Part shown: positions 1-7,011 of the stretch, piece by piece
Layout of the letters: the number at the start of each line of letters is the position of its first letter
Numbering within the stretch: position 1 is the first letter of the stretch
From: Microbacterium sp. LKL04
GTDB taxonomy: Bacteria > Actinomycetota > Actinomycetes > Actinomycetales > Microbacteriaceae
Assembly (NCBI RefSeq): GCF_900102005.1
Contig: NZ_LT627736.1
Span: 1,550,001-1,614,000 of the forward strand
Reading direction: 5' to 3'
Length of the DNA stretch: 64,000 bases
The notes under the pieces: generated by a model
Database searches by the model: none
What the model was told of the DNA's origin: nothing
What the model saw: the letters and a program-made list of their open reading frames with translations, nothing else
Position numbers and translations under genes: made by a program

Positions 1-1817
1 TCGCCGTTGAAGGCGTCGATCGCCTGCTGGCGCACGGGCGTCGTCTGGTCGCCGCGGATCGAGACCGTGCGAAGGCCGGCCGACGCGAAGTGCGCCTCGG
101 CGGCATCCATCACGTCGATGTGCTTGGCGAAGAACACGACCTTGCCGACCGAGCGCTGCAGCTGCACGGCGTAGTCGGCGGCGAGCTGCGCCTTGGCCTG
201 ACCGATGCGACGCACCATGGTGAAGACGTTCTCGGAGCCGCTGGCCGCGGCCTTCGCCTCTTCGAGTTCGCCGTGGGCGACCAGGCGCACGATGTCCTCG
301 TCCGCCTCGCCCCGCAGCACGCGGTCGCCGCGTGCCTCGATGATGCGACGGTACTTCGCGGCGAGGCGCTCGCCCAGCTCGCGCTCGGCGGCGCGGATCG
401 ACCGGCCGTACTCGTCGTCGAGCTCGACGGGGAGGTCGGCGACGAGCTTGTCGGGCAGGTCGGCGGCCACGTCCTTCTTCTTGCGGCGGACGATGCCCAT
501 CGAGATCACGGCGGAGCGCGCCTCGGGGTAGAACGCCTTGTCGGCCGGGGTGAGGCCGGTCTCGTCGAGGCGCGCCATCAGCTCGGGTCCCGGCTTCTCG
601 CCGTTGGTCCAGCCGAGGAAGCGCCAGATGGCGTCGAAGTCCTCGACATCGTTGATGAGCGGCGTACCGGTGAGCGCCAGCAGGAGCGGATCGCGCACCT
701 GCTCGCGGATCCGCGAAGCGAGCGCGAGCACGTTCCGGGAACGCTGCGAGGTCAGGTTCTTGATGAAGTGCGCCTCGTCGACGACCATGCCCTTCAGCCC
801 GATGGAGCTGAGCCAGGCGAGGTGACGATCGAGGATCTCGTAGTTGACGATGAACACGTCGGCGAAGGCGTCCATCGTCTCGCCGTCGCCCTGGATGACG
901 GTGGCGCGACGCTGCGGCGTCCACCGCTCGACCTCGCGGGCCCAGTTCATCTTCACGACGTTGGGGACGACGACCAGGAGCGGGAAGGCGTCGGCGACGG
1001 ATGCCGCGAGCACCGACTGCGCCGTCTTGCCGAGACCCGGCTCGTCGGCGAGCAGGAAGCTGCGGTGCCCCGCGCGGACGGCTTCGAGGAACCGGGACTG
1101 GTGCGGCATGACCTCGAGGTTCTTGGGCGACAGCCGGTCGAACTCGGGAACCGGGGGCAGGTCCATCGAGGCGGCACCGCCGCCGGCGCCCGTCTCGAAC
1201 GCCTTGTAGAGGGGGCCCATGAGCTCCCACCCGTCGAGGCGGCGGCGCGGTGTGGGACCGGCGACACGCATCGCGACGTCGGGCGCCAGGAACGGGTTCG
1301 ATTCCTTGCGCGCCTCGACCTGCGGCGGCACGACCTGGCGGTCGGCGACACCCTCGGGGACCACGGGGGCCTGCGCGGGCTTCGCGTCGGTGATGATCAG
1401 CTCGTCCTCGGGCAGGTCGGCGCCCGACTCGATGAGCCAGTCGCGCCGCATGCGACGGGCGACGGGCGACGTCGCCTGGTCGACCTCGAGCAGCTGGATG
1501 AGCGACGTGTCGCGGGCGGCGGTCTTGGCGAGGATCGTCGCGACGCCGTCGAGGCGCTTGAGCAGCTCGGCGCGGGCGCCGTCGGCGATGTCGGTCGCCG
1601 CCTTGACGCGGGCGCGCTCCTCGCGGACGAGGAAGGCGATGACCTGGAACTTCACCCGGTTGGTCGGCCCCAGCTTCCCGCGCTGCGCCTTGGCCTCGAC
1701 CTCGCGCACCTTGCGGGCGAGGATCGGGATGAGGGGTGCCTCGTCGTCTCGACGCGACGATGATCCCCGACGACGCCGAGCGGCGGTCTTGGGGGCGGTG
1801 GCTGCCGTGGTCGGCAT
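1..1817 (-). CDS. SNF2-family DEAD/DEAH-box helicase, 5' part only
   Basis: The N-terminal 605 codons of a large DNA-dependent ATPase of the SNF2/Swi2 class; the 3' end lies left of the window. Visible motifs are Walker A DEPGLGKT (residues 258-265), the DEAH box (347-350), LTGTPLIND (382-390, motif III), and near the edge the start of the second RecA lobe (a VGKVVFFAKH-like strand, then IRGDQT). Residues 1-30 are basic and Ala/Arg-rich; about 230 residues of unassigned helical sequence precede the ATPase. Such proteins remodel protein-DNA complexes or act in repair; the specific role is unknown. The ATG at 1817 is preceded by AGGAGG only 3 nt away, closer than usual, so a slightly downstream start is possible. 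It is divergent from deoC. Confidence 0.85.
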   Translation of the reverse strand, partial: MPTTAATAPKTAARRRRGSSSRRDDEAPLIPILARKVREVEAKAQRGKLGPTNRVKFQVIAFLVREERARVKAATDIADGARAELLKRLDGVATILAKTAARDTSLIQLLEVDQATSPVARRMRRDWLIESGADLPEDELIITDAKPAQAPVVPEGVADRQVVPPQVEARKESNPFLAPDVAMRVAGPTPRRRLDGWELMGPLYKAFETGAGGGAASMDLPPVPEFDRLSPKNLEVMPHQSRFLEAVRAGHRSFLLADEPGLGKTAQSVLAASVADAFPLLVVVPNVVKMNWAREVERWTPQRRATVIQGDGETMDAFADVFIVNYEILDRHLAWLSSIGLKGMVVDEAHFIKNLTSQRSRNVLALASRIREQVRDPLLLALTGTPLINDVEDFDAIWRFLGWTNGEKPGPELMARLDETGLTPADKAFYPEARSAVISMGIVRRKKKDVAADLPDKLVADLPVELDDEYGRSIRAAERELGERLAAKYRRIIEARGDRVLRGEADEDIVRLVAHGELEEAKAAASGSENVFTMVRRIGQAKAQLAADYAVQLQRSVGKVVFFAKHIDVMDAAEAHFASAGLRTVSIRGDQTTPVRQQAIDAFNG

Positions 1818-1985
1818 GCTCCTCCTGAGCGTGACACCGGCGGATGCCGGCGATCGCCGTCGATGGATGACGACGTTCTTACGGGACCGCGACGGTACGG
1901 CCGCGGTGAGAATGTGTTCCCCGGATCCCCCGGCTGCGGGCACTCGCTTCTGCGAGCTGCGGCGACGGAAGGTTCCTTCGCCCCC

Positions 1986-1991
1986 AGTCTA
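1986..1991 (-). promoter_or_regulatory. Putative -10 hexamer TAGACT for the helicase gene
   Basis: TAGACT on the minus strand, the hexamer also seen before proS, argS and lysA. If used, it gives the helicase mRNA a leader of about 160 nt, long for this genome. The leader (1818-1980) contains a small CTCGC/GCGAG hairpin near 1940 and no open frame I recognise. No convincing -35. Confidence 0.35.
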
Positions 1992-2034
1992 GCGCGTCCG
2001 GGGCCCGCGACACGTCGCGTCCTATCCGGGCGCG

Positions 2035-2040
2035 TACGCT
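2035..2040 (+). promoter_or_regulatory. -10 hexamer TACGCT of deoC, near-leaderless
   Basis: TACGCT ends 8 nt before the deoC ATG and no Shine-Dalgarno lies between, so transcription should start at or within a couple of bases of the start codon. Confidence 0.5.
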
Positions 2041-2048
2041 TGGGTGTC

Positions 2049-2759
2049 ATGCCCACCGAACGCGAACTCGCCGCCGCCATCGACCACGCGATCCTGAAGC
2101 CCGAGCTCACCCGGGCAGACGTCGACGCCGAGTTCAACATCGCGGCCGAGTGGGGCGTCTTCAGTGTCTGCGTGCGGCCGAGCGACATCCCTCATGCCGT
2201 CGAGCGTCTCGCGGGCACGGGCGTCGCGGTCGGCACCGTCATCGGCTTCCCGCACGGCACCACGTCGACGGCGGCCAAGGTCGCCGAGACCCGCCAGGCG
2301 ATCGCCGATGGCGCCGCGGAGGTCGACATGGTCGTCAACATCGCCGCCCTCCGTTCCGGGTTCGACGACGTCGTCGTCAGCGACATCCGGGCGGTCGTCG
2401 CGGCGGCCGACGGTCGCGTCACCAAGGTCATCCTCGAGACGGCGCTCCTGGACGACGAGCAGATCGAGCGCGGCAGCCGCCTCACCGAGGCCGGCGGCGC
2501 GCACTTCGTGAAGACCTCCACCGGGTTCGCCGGCGGCGGGGCGACGGTCCCCCACGTCGAGCTCATGCGTCGCACGGTCGGTGCGGGCGTCGAGGTGAAG
2601 GCCTCGGGCGGCGTCCGCAGCTACGCCGACGCCCTCGCCATGCTCGAGGCCGGTGCCACGCGGCTCGGCACGAGCGGCAGCGCCGTCATCCTCGGCGAGG
2701 CACGACGAGTGGATGCCGGGGCTTCGGCGACCGGCGCCGTCGACGACACCTCGTACTGA
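2049..2759 (+). CDS. deoC: Deoxyribose-phosphate aldolase DeoC
   Basis: A 236-residue class I aldolase that cleaves 2-deoxyribose 5-phosphate to glyceraldehyde 3-phosphate and acetaldehyde in deoxynucleoside salvage; cytoplasmic. The Schiff-base lysine is in HFVKTSTGF (K155), the proton-relay lysine in VKASGG (K184), and the conserved aspartate in VDMVVN (D93). Length and the whole TIM-barrel pattern fit the family. The start is the ATG at 2049, 8 nt after a TACGCT hexamer; longer upstream reading lacks family similarity. No other nucleoside catabolic gene is adjacent, so it stands alone between the divergent helicase and convergent ribF. Confidence 0.96.
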   Translation: MPTERELAAAIDHAILKPELTRADVDAEFNIAAEWGVFSVCVRPSDIPHAVERLAGTGVAVGTVIGFPHGTTSTAAKVAETRQAIADGAAEVDMVVNIAALRSGFDDVVVSDIRAVVAAADGRVTKVILETALLDDEQIERGSRLTEAGGAHFVKTSTGFAGGGATVPHVELMRRTVGAGVEVKASGGVRSYADALAMLEAGATRLGTSGSAVILGEARRVDAGASATGAVDDTSY

Positions 2760-2789
2760 GCCTGCGGGCTCCGCGCGGAGGGTGCAGCC

Positions 2790-3749
2790 TCAGGACCGGA
2801 GCGCCCTGCGGACATCCGTGACGTCGGCATCCATCTGCGCGATCAGCTTCTCGATGCCCTCGAAGGCCACCATGCCGCGGACACGCGCGACGAACTGCAC
2901 CTGAACGATGTGTCCGTACAGATCGAGACCCGTCTCGTCGAGGACGTAGGCCTCGACCTGCCGGACGAGGACGTCGTCGAACGTCGGGTTCGTGCCGATG
3001 GAGATCGCGGCGGGGTACCGGGTCGCGGGCGCATAGCCGCCCGCATCCGTCCCTTCATCGACCAGCCAGCCGGCGTAGACGCCGTCGGCGGGGATGAACC
3101 CCTCGGCGTCGGTAGCGAGATTCGCCGTCGGGTAACCGAGCTCGCGACCGCGCTTGAGTCCGTGGACCACCTCGGCTCGCACGGCGTGCGGGCGGCCCAG
3201 CAACCGGGCGGCGTCCTCGACCTGGCCCGCGGCGAGCAGCTCGCGCACCCACGTCGACGACACGCGGCGACCGCCGCCCTGGACGTCGCCGACGATGTCG
3301 ACGGTGAAGCCGCGGGATCGGCCGGAGTCCACGAGGAACTCCGGTGTGCCGGCTCCCCCGCGACCGAAGCGGAAATCCGCGCCGACCATGACCCGGACCG
3401 CTCCCAGGGCGTCCACGAGGATCCGCTCGACGAACGTCTCGGGGGCGAGAGCCGCGAGGGCCTCGTCGAAACGGAGCACGAGGACGGCGTCGACCCCGGC
3501 GTCGCGGAGCAGGGCGATCTTCTGCTCGACGCTCACGAGCGACTCGGGGCAGATCTCGGGCCGCAGGAGGCTCAGGGGGTTGCGATCGAACGTGACCGCG
3601 ACGACGCGGGCCCCGGCATCCGTCGCGGTCACACGCGCCCGGTCGATGACGGCGCGGTGACCGGAGTGGACGCCGTCGAACTTGCCGATCGCGACGACGC
3701 TCGGACCGAACCCGCCGGGGATCTCGGCCGGGTCGCGGAAGACGATCAT
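2790..3749 (-). CDS. ribF: Bifunctional riboflavin kinase/FAD synthetase RibF
   Basis: A 319-residue enzyme converting riboflavin to FMN and then FAD. The N-terminal adenylyltransferase half carries GKFDGVHSGH (HxGH-type nucleotide site, residues 22-31). The C-terminal flavokinase half begins near residue 185 with GRELGYPTANL. The ATG at 3749 overlaps the stop of the upstream membrane-protein gene as ATGA, so the two are translationally coupled; a longer frame upstream (to 3947) is only that gene read out of frame. No FMN riboswitch is visible, and none is expected inside a coupled operon. The truB-to-ribF neighbourhood is common in bacteria. Confidence 0.96.
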   Translation of the reverse strand: MIVFRDPAEIPGGFGPSVVAIGKFDGVHSGHRAVIDRARVTATDAGARVVAVTFDRNPLSLLRPEICPESLVSVEQKIALLRDAGVDAVLVLRFDEALAALAPETFVERILVDALGAVRVMVGADFRFGRGGAGTPEFLVDSGRSRGFTVDIVGDVQGGGRRVSSTWVRELLAAGQVEDAARLLGRPHAVRAEVVHGLKRGRELGYPTANLATDAEGFIPADGVYAGWLVDEGTDAGGYAPATRYPAAISIGTNPTFDDVLVRQVEAYVLDETGLDLYGHIVQVQFVARVRGMVAFEGIEKLIAQMDADVTDVRRALRS

Positions 3750-4210
3750 GCCGACACCGCCGTCGGGCGGCGCCGGCGGTGCGCGATGAGCCACCAGAGG
3801 CCGAGGAACGGCAGCACGAGCGGGATCAGCACGTATCCGATGCCGTAGCCGGACCACACCGTCGGGTGGTCGAAGAGCTCGGGATGGGTCAACGAGAGCG
3901 TGCCAACGACGAGGACGCCGACGAGCTCGAACACGATCGCCGCCCACGCAACGCGGTACCAGCGCTCCGACGCGCTGAAGACGAGAGCCAGGGTCGCGAG
4001 GATGTAGACGAGCGCCGACAGCGCCGACAGCGAGTAGGCGAGCGGCGCATCGTCGAACTCGCGGACGATCTGGACGAAGGAACGCCCCGTGGCTCCGAGC
4101 GCCATGATCGCGTAGACCACGACGAGGACCCGGCCGACACCGGTCATCCGACGAGGGGGCGGGGTGGATGCGGCCGACGAAGCGGTCGAGGTCGGCACGG
4201 TCTCAGGCAT
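3746..4210 (-). CDS. Small four-helix membrane protein, unknown function
   Basis: 154 residues. The first 24 are Ser/Thr/Ala/Pro-rich and probably cytoplasmic. Four hydrophobic segments follow: about 26-45 (RVLVVVYAIMAL), 57-78, 86-108 and 120-143, ending in an Arg-rich tail (HRRRRP). I do not recognise a family with a known role. It is coupled to ribF by an ATGA overlap, which suggests co-expression but not a flavin function. A TAGGAT hexamer lies 9 nt before the start, downstream of the palindromes at 4234-4267, so it may head its own transcription unit with ribF. Confidence 0.8.
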   Translation of the reverse strand: MPETVPTSTASSAASTPPPRRMTGVGRVLVVVYAIMALGATGRSFVQIVREFDDAPLAYSLSALSALVYILATLALVFSASERWYRVAWAAIVFELVGVLVVGTLSLTHPELFDHPTVWSGYGIGYVLIPLVLPFLGLWWLIAHRRRRPTAVSA

Positions 4211-4219
4211 GGCATCTCA

Positions 4220-4225
4220 ATCCTA
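4220..4225 (-). promoter_or_regulatory. -10 hexamer TAGGAT before the membrane protein/ribF pair
   Basis: TAGGAT on the minus strand with 9 nt to the ATG at 4210. It would give a transcript with a leader of at most 2-3 nt. It sits immediately after two palindromes that could end the truB transcript. Confidence 0.4.
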
Positions 4226-4233
4226 CGACCGGC

Positions 4234-4267
4234 GCGAGCTCAGCTCGCCGCTCACCCGGGTGAGCGG
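4234..4267. terminator. Two adjacent palindromes between operons, possible terminator
   Basis: First GCGAGCT-C-AGCTCGC (4234-4248), then the perfect 20-bp palindrome 4248-4267 (CCGCTCACCC and its complement). They lie between the stop of the 122-residue membrane protein gene and the promoter of the next minus-strand gene. Either arm can form a GC-rich hairpin, but there is no T-run after it on the minus strand, so a factor-independent terminator is not certain; a protein-binding site is an alternative. Confidence 0.4.
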
Positions 4268-4268
4268 A

Positions 4269-4637
4269 TCAGGCGACCTGGATGGTCCAGATCACGTTCA
4301 TGCGCCACACCATGATCGCGATCGCGAACGCCGCGACGCCCATCACCACGGTGCTCCACCGGCTCCGCTCGATGAGGGCCCAGATAACGGCGGCCGGCGG
4401 GATCAGCACGGCAGACACGAGGTAGACCCAGAACTCGAGCAGGTCGCCCGACGGCGGGTTGCCGGCGAGGGGCGCGATGATCGAGATCACAACCTGAACG
4501 ATGAGCAGCACGAGGATGAGCGCCTGCGTCCCGACCGACAGGTCGCTCGGTCGTCGACCCGCGAGGCCCAGGACGGTGCACAGGAGCCCGGCCGCGCAGG
4601 CGACGGCGATGACGGCGACGGTGAACCAGGCGATCAC
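4269..4637 (-). CDS. Small four-helix membrane protein, unknown function
   Basis: 122 residues, almost entirely hydrophobic: segments near 2-24, 37-58, 69-88 and 98-115, with a short basic loop (GRRPSD) after the first. It is coupled to truB by an ATGA overlap at 4634-4637 and so is the second gene of that transcript. I do not recognise the family. The position beside another small four-helix protein of unrelated sequence is notable, but no shared motif is visible. Confidence 0.8.
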   Translation of the reverse strand: MIAWFTVAVIAVACAAGLLCTVLGLAGRRPSDLSVGTQALILVLLIVQVVISIIAPLAGNPPSGDLLEFWVYLVSAVLIPPAAVIWALIERSRWSTVVMGVAAFAIAIMVWRMNVIWTIQVA

Positions 4638-5530
4638 GGCTGCTGCTCCTCGGGCATGTTCATGAGGCTCTTCACGTCGACCCCGCGGCGTCCGACGATG
4701 CCGACCAGGGCGCCGTCCGGTGCGATGGCGGCGGGCGTCTCCGCCTCGAGGCGCTCCGCCGCACCCAGCAGACGCTTGCCGTGTCGCAGGTCTCGCGCCT
4801 CGTCGACCGTGACGGGGAACGCGCCGAGAAGGGATGCCGCGACCTCGGCGGCATCCTTCAACGGCACCTCGGGGGCGAGTTCTGCGACGGCGTCGGCGAC
4901 GTCGAACGGGCCGACGCGCGTGCGGCGCAGGGCGGTCAGGTGGCCGCCGACGCCGAGGTCCGCGCCGAGGTCCCGCGCGAGCGCCCGGATGTAGGTGCCG
5001 CTCGAGCAGTCCACGATGACGTCGACGTCGATGACGCCGTCGCCGCGGCGGATCCCCCGCACCTCGAACCGGCTCACGACGACGTCTCGCGCCTTCAGCT
5101 CGACCTGCTCCCCCGCGCGCGCCAGGTCGTAGGCGCGACGTCCGCCGACCTTGATCGCCGACACGGTGCTCGGCACCTGCGCCATGGGTCCCGTCAGTGA
5201 GCGGATGCCGACGCGGATCGCGTCGTCGGCGACACCACCGGCATCCGTCCGCGACGTCTCGACGCCGTCGGCGTCGTCGGAGTCCGTCGTCACGCCGAGG
5301 CGGATCGTGGCCTCGTACGTCTTGTCGAGGCCGACGACGTAGGTGAGCAGTCGCGTGGAGTGACCGATCCCGAGGACGAGGAGGCCCGTCGCCATGGGGT
5401 CGAGGGTGCCGGCGTGGCCGATCTTGCGGGTGTTCAGCGCGCGACGGGCGCGGGCCACGATGTCGTGACTCGTGACGCCCCCGGGCTTGTCGACGAGGAG
5501 GATCCCGCCGCTCGCCTGACTCTGGTGCAT
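4634..5530 (-). CDS. truB: tRNA pseudouridine(55) synthase TruB
   Basis: 298 residues; makes pseudouridine 55 in the T-loop of tRNAs. The catalytic aspartate is in GHAGTLDPMATGLL (D44), with the family KPGGVTSHD motif before it and YDLAR/RALARDLG further on. The C terminus carries the usual PUA-like extension of actinobacterial TruB. The ATG at 5530 is chosen because homology begins there and because a -10 hexamer ends 7 nt upstream; a frame extending to 5572 would run through the promoter. Divergent from mutY with only 23 nt between start codons. Confidence 0.96.
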   Translation of the reverse strand: MHQSQASGGILLVDKPGGVTSHDIVARARRALNTRKIGHAGTLDPMATGLLVLGIGHSTRLLTYVVGLDKTYEATIRLGVTTDSDDADGVETSRTDAGGVADDAIRVGIRSLTGPMAQVPSTVSAIKVGGRRAYDLARAGEQVELKARDVVVSRFEVRGIRRGDGVIDVDVIVDCSSGTYIRALARDLGADLGVGGHLTALRRTRVGPFDVADAVAELAPEVPLKDAAEVAASLLGAFPVTVDEARDLRHGKRLLGAAERLEAETPAAIAPDGALVGIVGRRGVDVKSLMNMPEEQQP

Positions 5531-5534
5531 GGCT

Positions 5535-5550
5535 TCCAGCCTAGGCTGGA
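5535..5550. promoter_or_regulatory. Perfectly palindromic bidirectional -10 promoter for truB and mutY
   Basis: The 16-bp palindrome TCCAGCCTAGGCTGGA lies between the divergent starts. It provides TAGGCT on the plus strand (5542-5547, 6 nt before the mutY GTG) and the same TAGGCT on the minus strand (5543-5538, 7 nt before the truB ATG). The two -10 elements share their TA core, so both genes should be transcribed, as leaderless messages, from one symmetric element. Confidence 0.65.
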
Positions 5551-5553
5551 GCG

Positions 5554-6420
5554 GTGCCCGACCTCGCCTCACCGCTGATCGCGTGGTACCGCGAGAACGC
5601 CCGGGACCTGCCGTGGCGACGCGAGGGGTTCGGCGCCTGGGGCACCCTCGTGAGCGAGTTCATGCTGCAGCAGACGCCCGTCGCCCGGGTGATCCCCCGC
5701 CTCGAGGAGTGGCTCGCACGCTGGCCGACACCGGCCGACCTCGCCGCCGCTCCCCCGGCCGACGCGGTCCGCCTCTGGGCGAACCTCGGCTACCCGCGAC
5801 GCGCCCTCTGGCTGCACCGCGCGGCGACCGAGATCCGCGACCGGCACCACGGGGTCGTCCCCCGCGACGTCGACGCCCTGCTCGCGCTCACCGGGATCGG
5901 CGACTACACCGCCCGAGCGGTGGCGGTGTTCGCGTTCGGCGACCGGCATCCCGTCGTCGACACGAACACGCGACGCGTCCTCGCCCGCGCCGTCGAGGGA
6001 CGCTCGCAGCCGGGGCCTCCGGCGAAGGCCGACCTCGCCGCGATGGCCGCGATACTCCCCGAGGACGACGAGGACTCCGCGGTCGTCAACGCGGCCGCCA
6101 TGGAGCTCGGCGCCGTCGTCTGCACGGCACGGGCGCCGCGATGCGAGGCGTGCCCCCTGGCGGAGATGTGCGCCTGGCGCGCCGCCGGATACCCCGACAC
6201 GGGCGACGACCGCAGAAAGCAGGCACGCTACGAGGGCAGCGACCGCCAAGCGCGCGGCGCCGTCATGAAAGTGCTGAGGGATGCCGACGGCCACGTCGCG
6301 CCCGCCGCCGCCGTGATCGCCGAATGGCCCGACCCGCAGCAGCGGGACCGGGCCATCGACTCACTCATCGTCGACGGCCTGGTCGAGGCCGTCGACGGGA
6401 TGCTGCAGCTGCCGCGCTAG
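5554..6420 (+). CDS. mutY: A/G-specific adenine DNA glycosylase MutY
   Basis: 288 residues; removes adenine mispaired with 8-oxoguanine. Helix-hairpin-helix LTGIGDYTARAV (112-123), catalytic glutamate E35 in SEFMLQQT, catalytic aspartate D136 in VVDTNTRR, and the iron-sulfur loop with cysteines 190, 197, 200 and 206 (C-x6-C-x2-C-x5-C). The protein is shorter than the 350-residue E. coli type because the NUDIX-like C-terminal domain that recognises 8-oxoG is reduced, as in other actinobacteria. The start is GTG at 5554, directly after a -10 element, so the message is probably leaderless. Confidence 0.95.
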   Translation: MPDLASPLIAWYRENARDLPWRREGFGAWGTLVSEFMLQQTPVARVIPRLEEWLARWPTPADLAAAPPADAVRLWANLGYPRRALWLHRAATEIRDRHHGVVPRDVDALLALTGIGDYTARAVAVFAFGDRHPVVDTNTRRVLARAVEGRSQPGPPAKADLAAMAAILPEDDEDSAVVNAAAMELGAVVCTARAPRCEACPLAEMCAWRAAGYPDTGDDRRKQARYEGSDRQARGAVMKVLRDADGHVAPAAAVIAEWPDPQQRDRAIDSLIVDGLVEAVDGMLQLPR

Positions 6421-6439
6421 AGCGCGACAGGCGGGCACG

Positions 6440-6874
6440 TCAGTCCTCGTCGCCCTCTTCGCGGGGCTTCACGTACGGGTCCTCGTCACCGGCGTAGGTG
6501 CCGGACGCGGCGATCCCCGCGACCTGCGCGTCGCGCTCGCGGGCCTCGCGCAGGAGGTCCTCGATGTGCCCCGCGTTCTCGGGAAGGGCATCGAGGATGA
6601 ACTCGAGGGTCGGGGTCAGACGCGTGCCGAGCTGACGCCCGACTTCGCTGCGCAGCATCCCCGTCGCCGCCTTGAGGGCAGCGGCCGAGTCGGTGCGCGC
6701 GTCGTCGTCGCCGTAGACCGTGTAGAAGACGGACGCGTGCTGCAGGTCACCCGTGACGCGCACGTCGGTGATCGTGACGAATCCGAGCCGCGGGTCGCGC
6801 AGCCCCTTGTCGAGGCGCTCCGCGATGAGCACGCGGATGCGGTCCGCCAGCCGTGCCTGCCGTTCTCCGGCCAT
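6440..6874 (-). CDS. rbfA: 30S ribosome-binding factor RbfA
   Basis: 144 residues; a KH-fold protein needed for 16S rRNA 5'-end processing and cold adaptation. Family features are the basic N terminus (RQARLADRIRVLIAERL), DPRLGFVTITDVRVTGDL and the LRSEVGRQLGTRLTPTLEF strand-helix. The C terminus is acidic (EEGDED). The ATG at 6874 has a strong site, AAGGAG, 7 nt upstream. It follows infB in the usual order, but 137 nt with two inverted repeats separate them. Confidence 0.95.
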   Translation of the reverse strand: MAGERQARLADRIRVLIAERLDKGLRDPRLGFVTITDVRVTGDLQHASVFYTVYGDDDARTDSAAALKAATGMLRSEVGRQLGTRLTPTLEFILDALPENAGHIEDLLREARERDAQVAGIAASGTYAGDEDPYVKPREEGDED

Positions 6875-6892
6875 GTCCTTCTCCTTCTCTAC

Positions 6893-6916
6893 CCGGCCCG
6901 CGATACGGCGGGCCGG
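6893..6916. repeat. 9-bp inverted repeat with 6-nt loop upstream of rbfA
   Basis: CCGGCCCGC (6893-6901) pairs perfectly with GCGGGCCGG (6908-6916). On the minus strand this hairpin lies just before the rbfA ribosome-binding site and could affect rbfA translation or act as a weak pause site; no T-run follows. Confidence 0.55.
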
Positions 6917-6926
6917 AAACTGCGGA

Positions 6927-6996
6927 GGACTCGGATGTCCGTCCGAGGCAATCGGGGTAGGGGCCCCGCTCTTGCCGAGGACGGACATCCGAGTCC
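6927..6996. repeat. Perfect 18-bp inverted repeat, 34-nt loop, between infB and rbfA
   Basis: Left arm GGACTCGGATGTCCGTCC (6927-6944) and its exact reverse complement at 6979-6996. The loop contains a second small G/C symmetry (GGGGTAGGGGCCCC). The arms themselves contain GGATGTCC, close to palindromic. The structure begins 15 nt after the infB stop. It could end or attenuate infB transcription, protect the infB 3' end, or be a dispersed intergenic repeat. Confidence 0.75.
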
Positions 6997-7011
6997 GTAG
7001 CAACCTGAGGA

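Noticed and set aside
90..1763. A plus-strand frame of 557 codons opposite the helicase
   Set aside because: The minus strand encodes a clear SNF2 ATPase with Walker A and DEAH motifs here.
2757..2795. Bidirectional terminator between deoC and ribF
   Set aside because: Some symmetry is present around CTCCGCGCGGAG, but the stem is short and there is no T-run on either strand.
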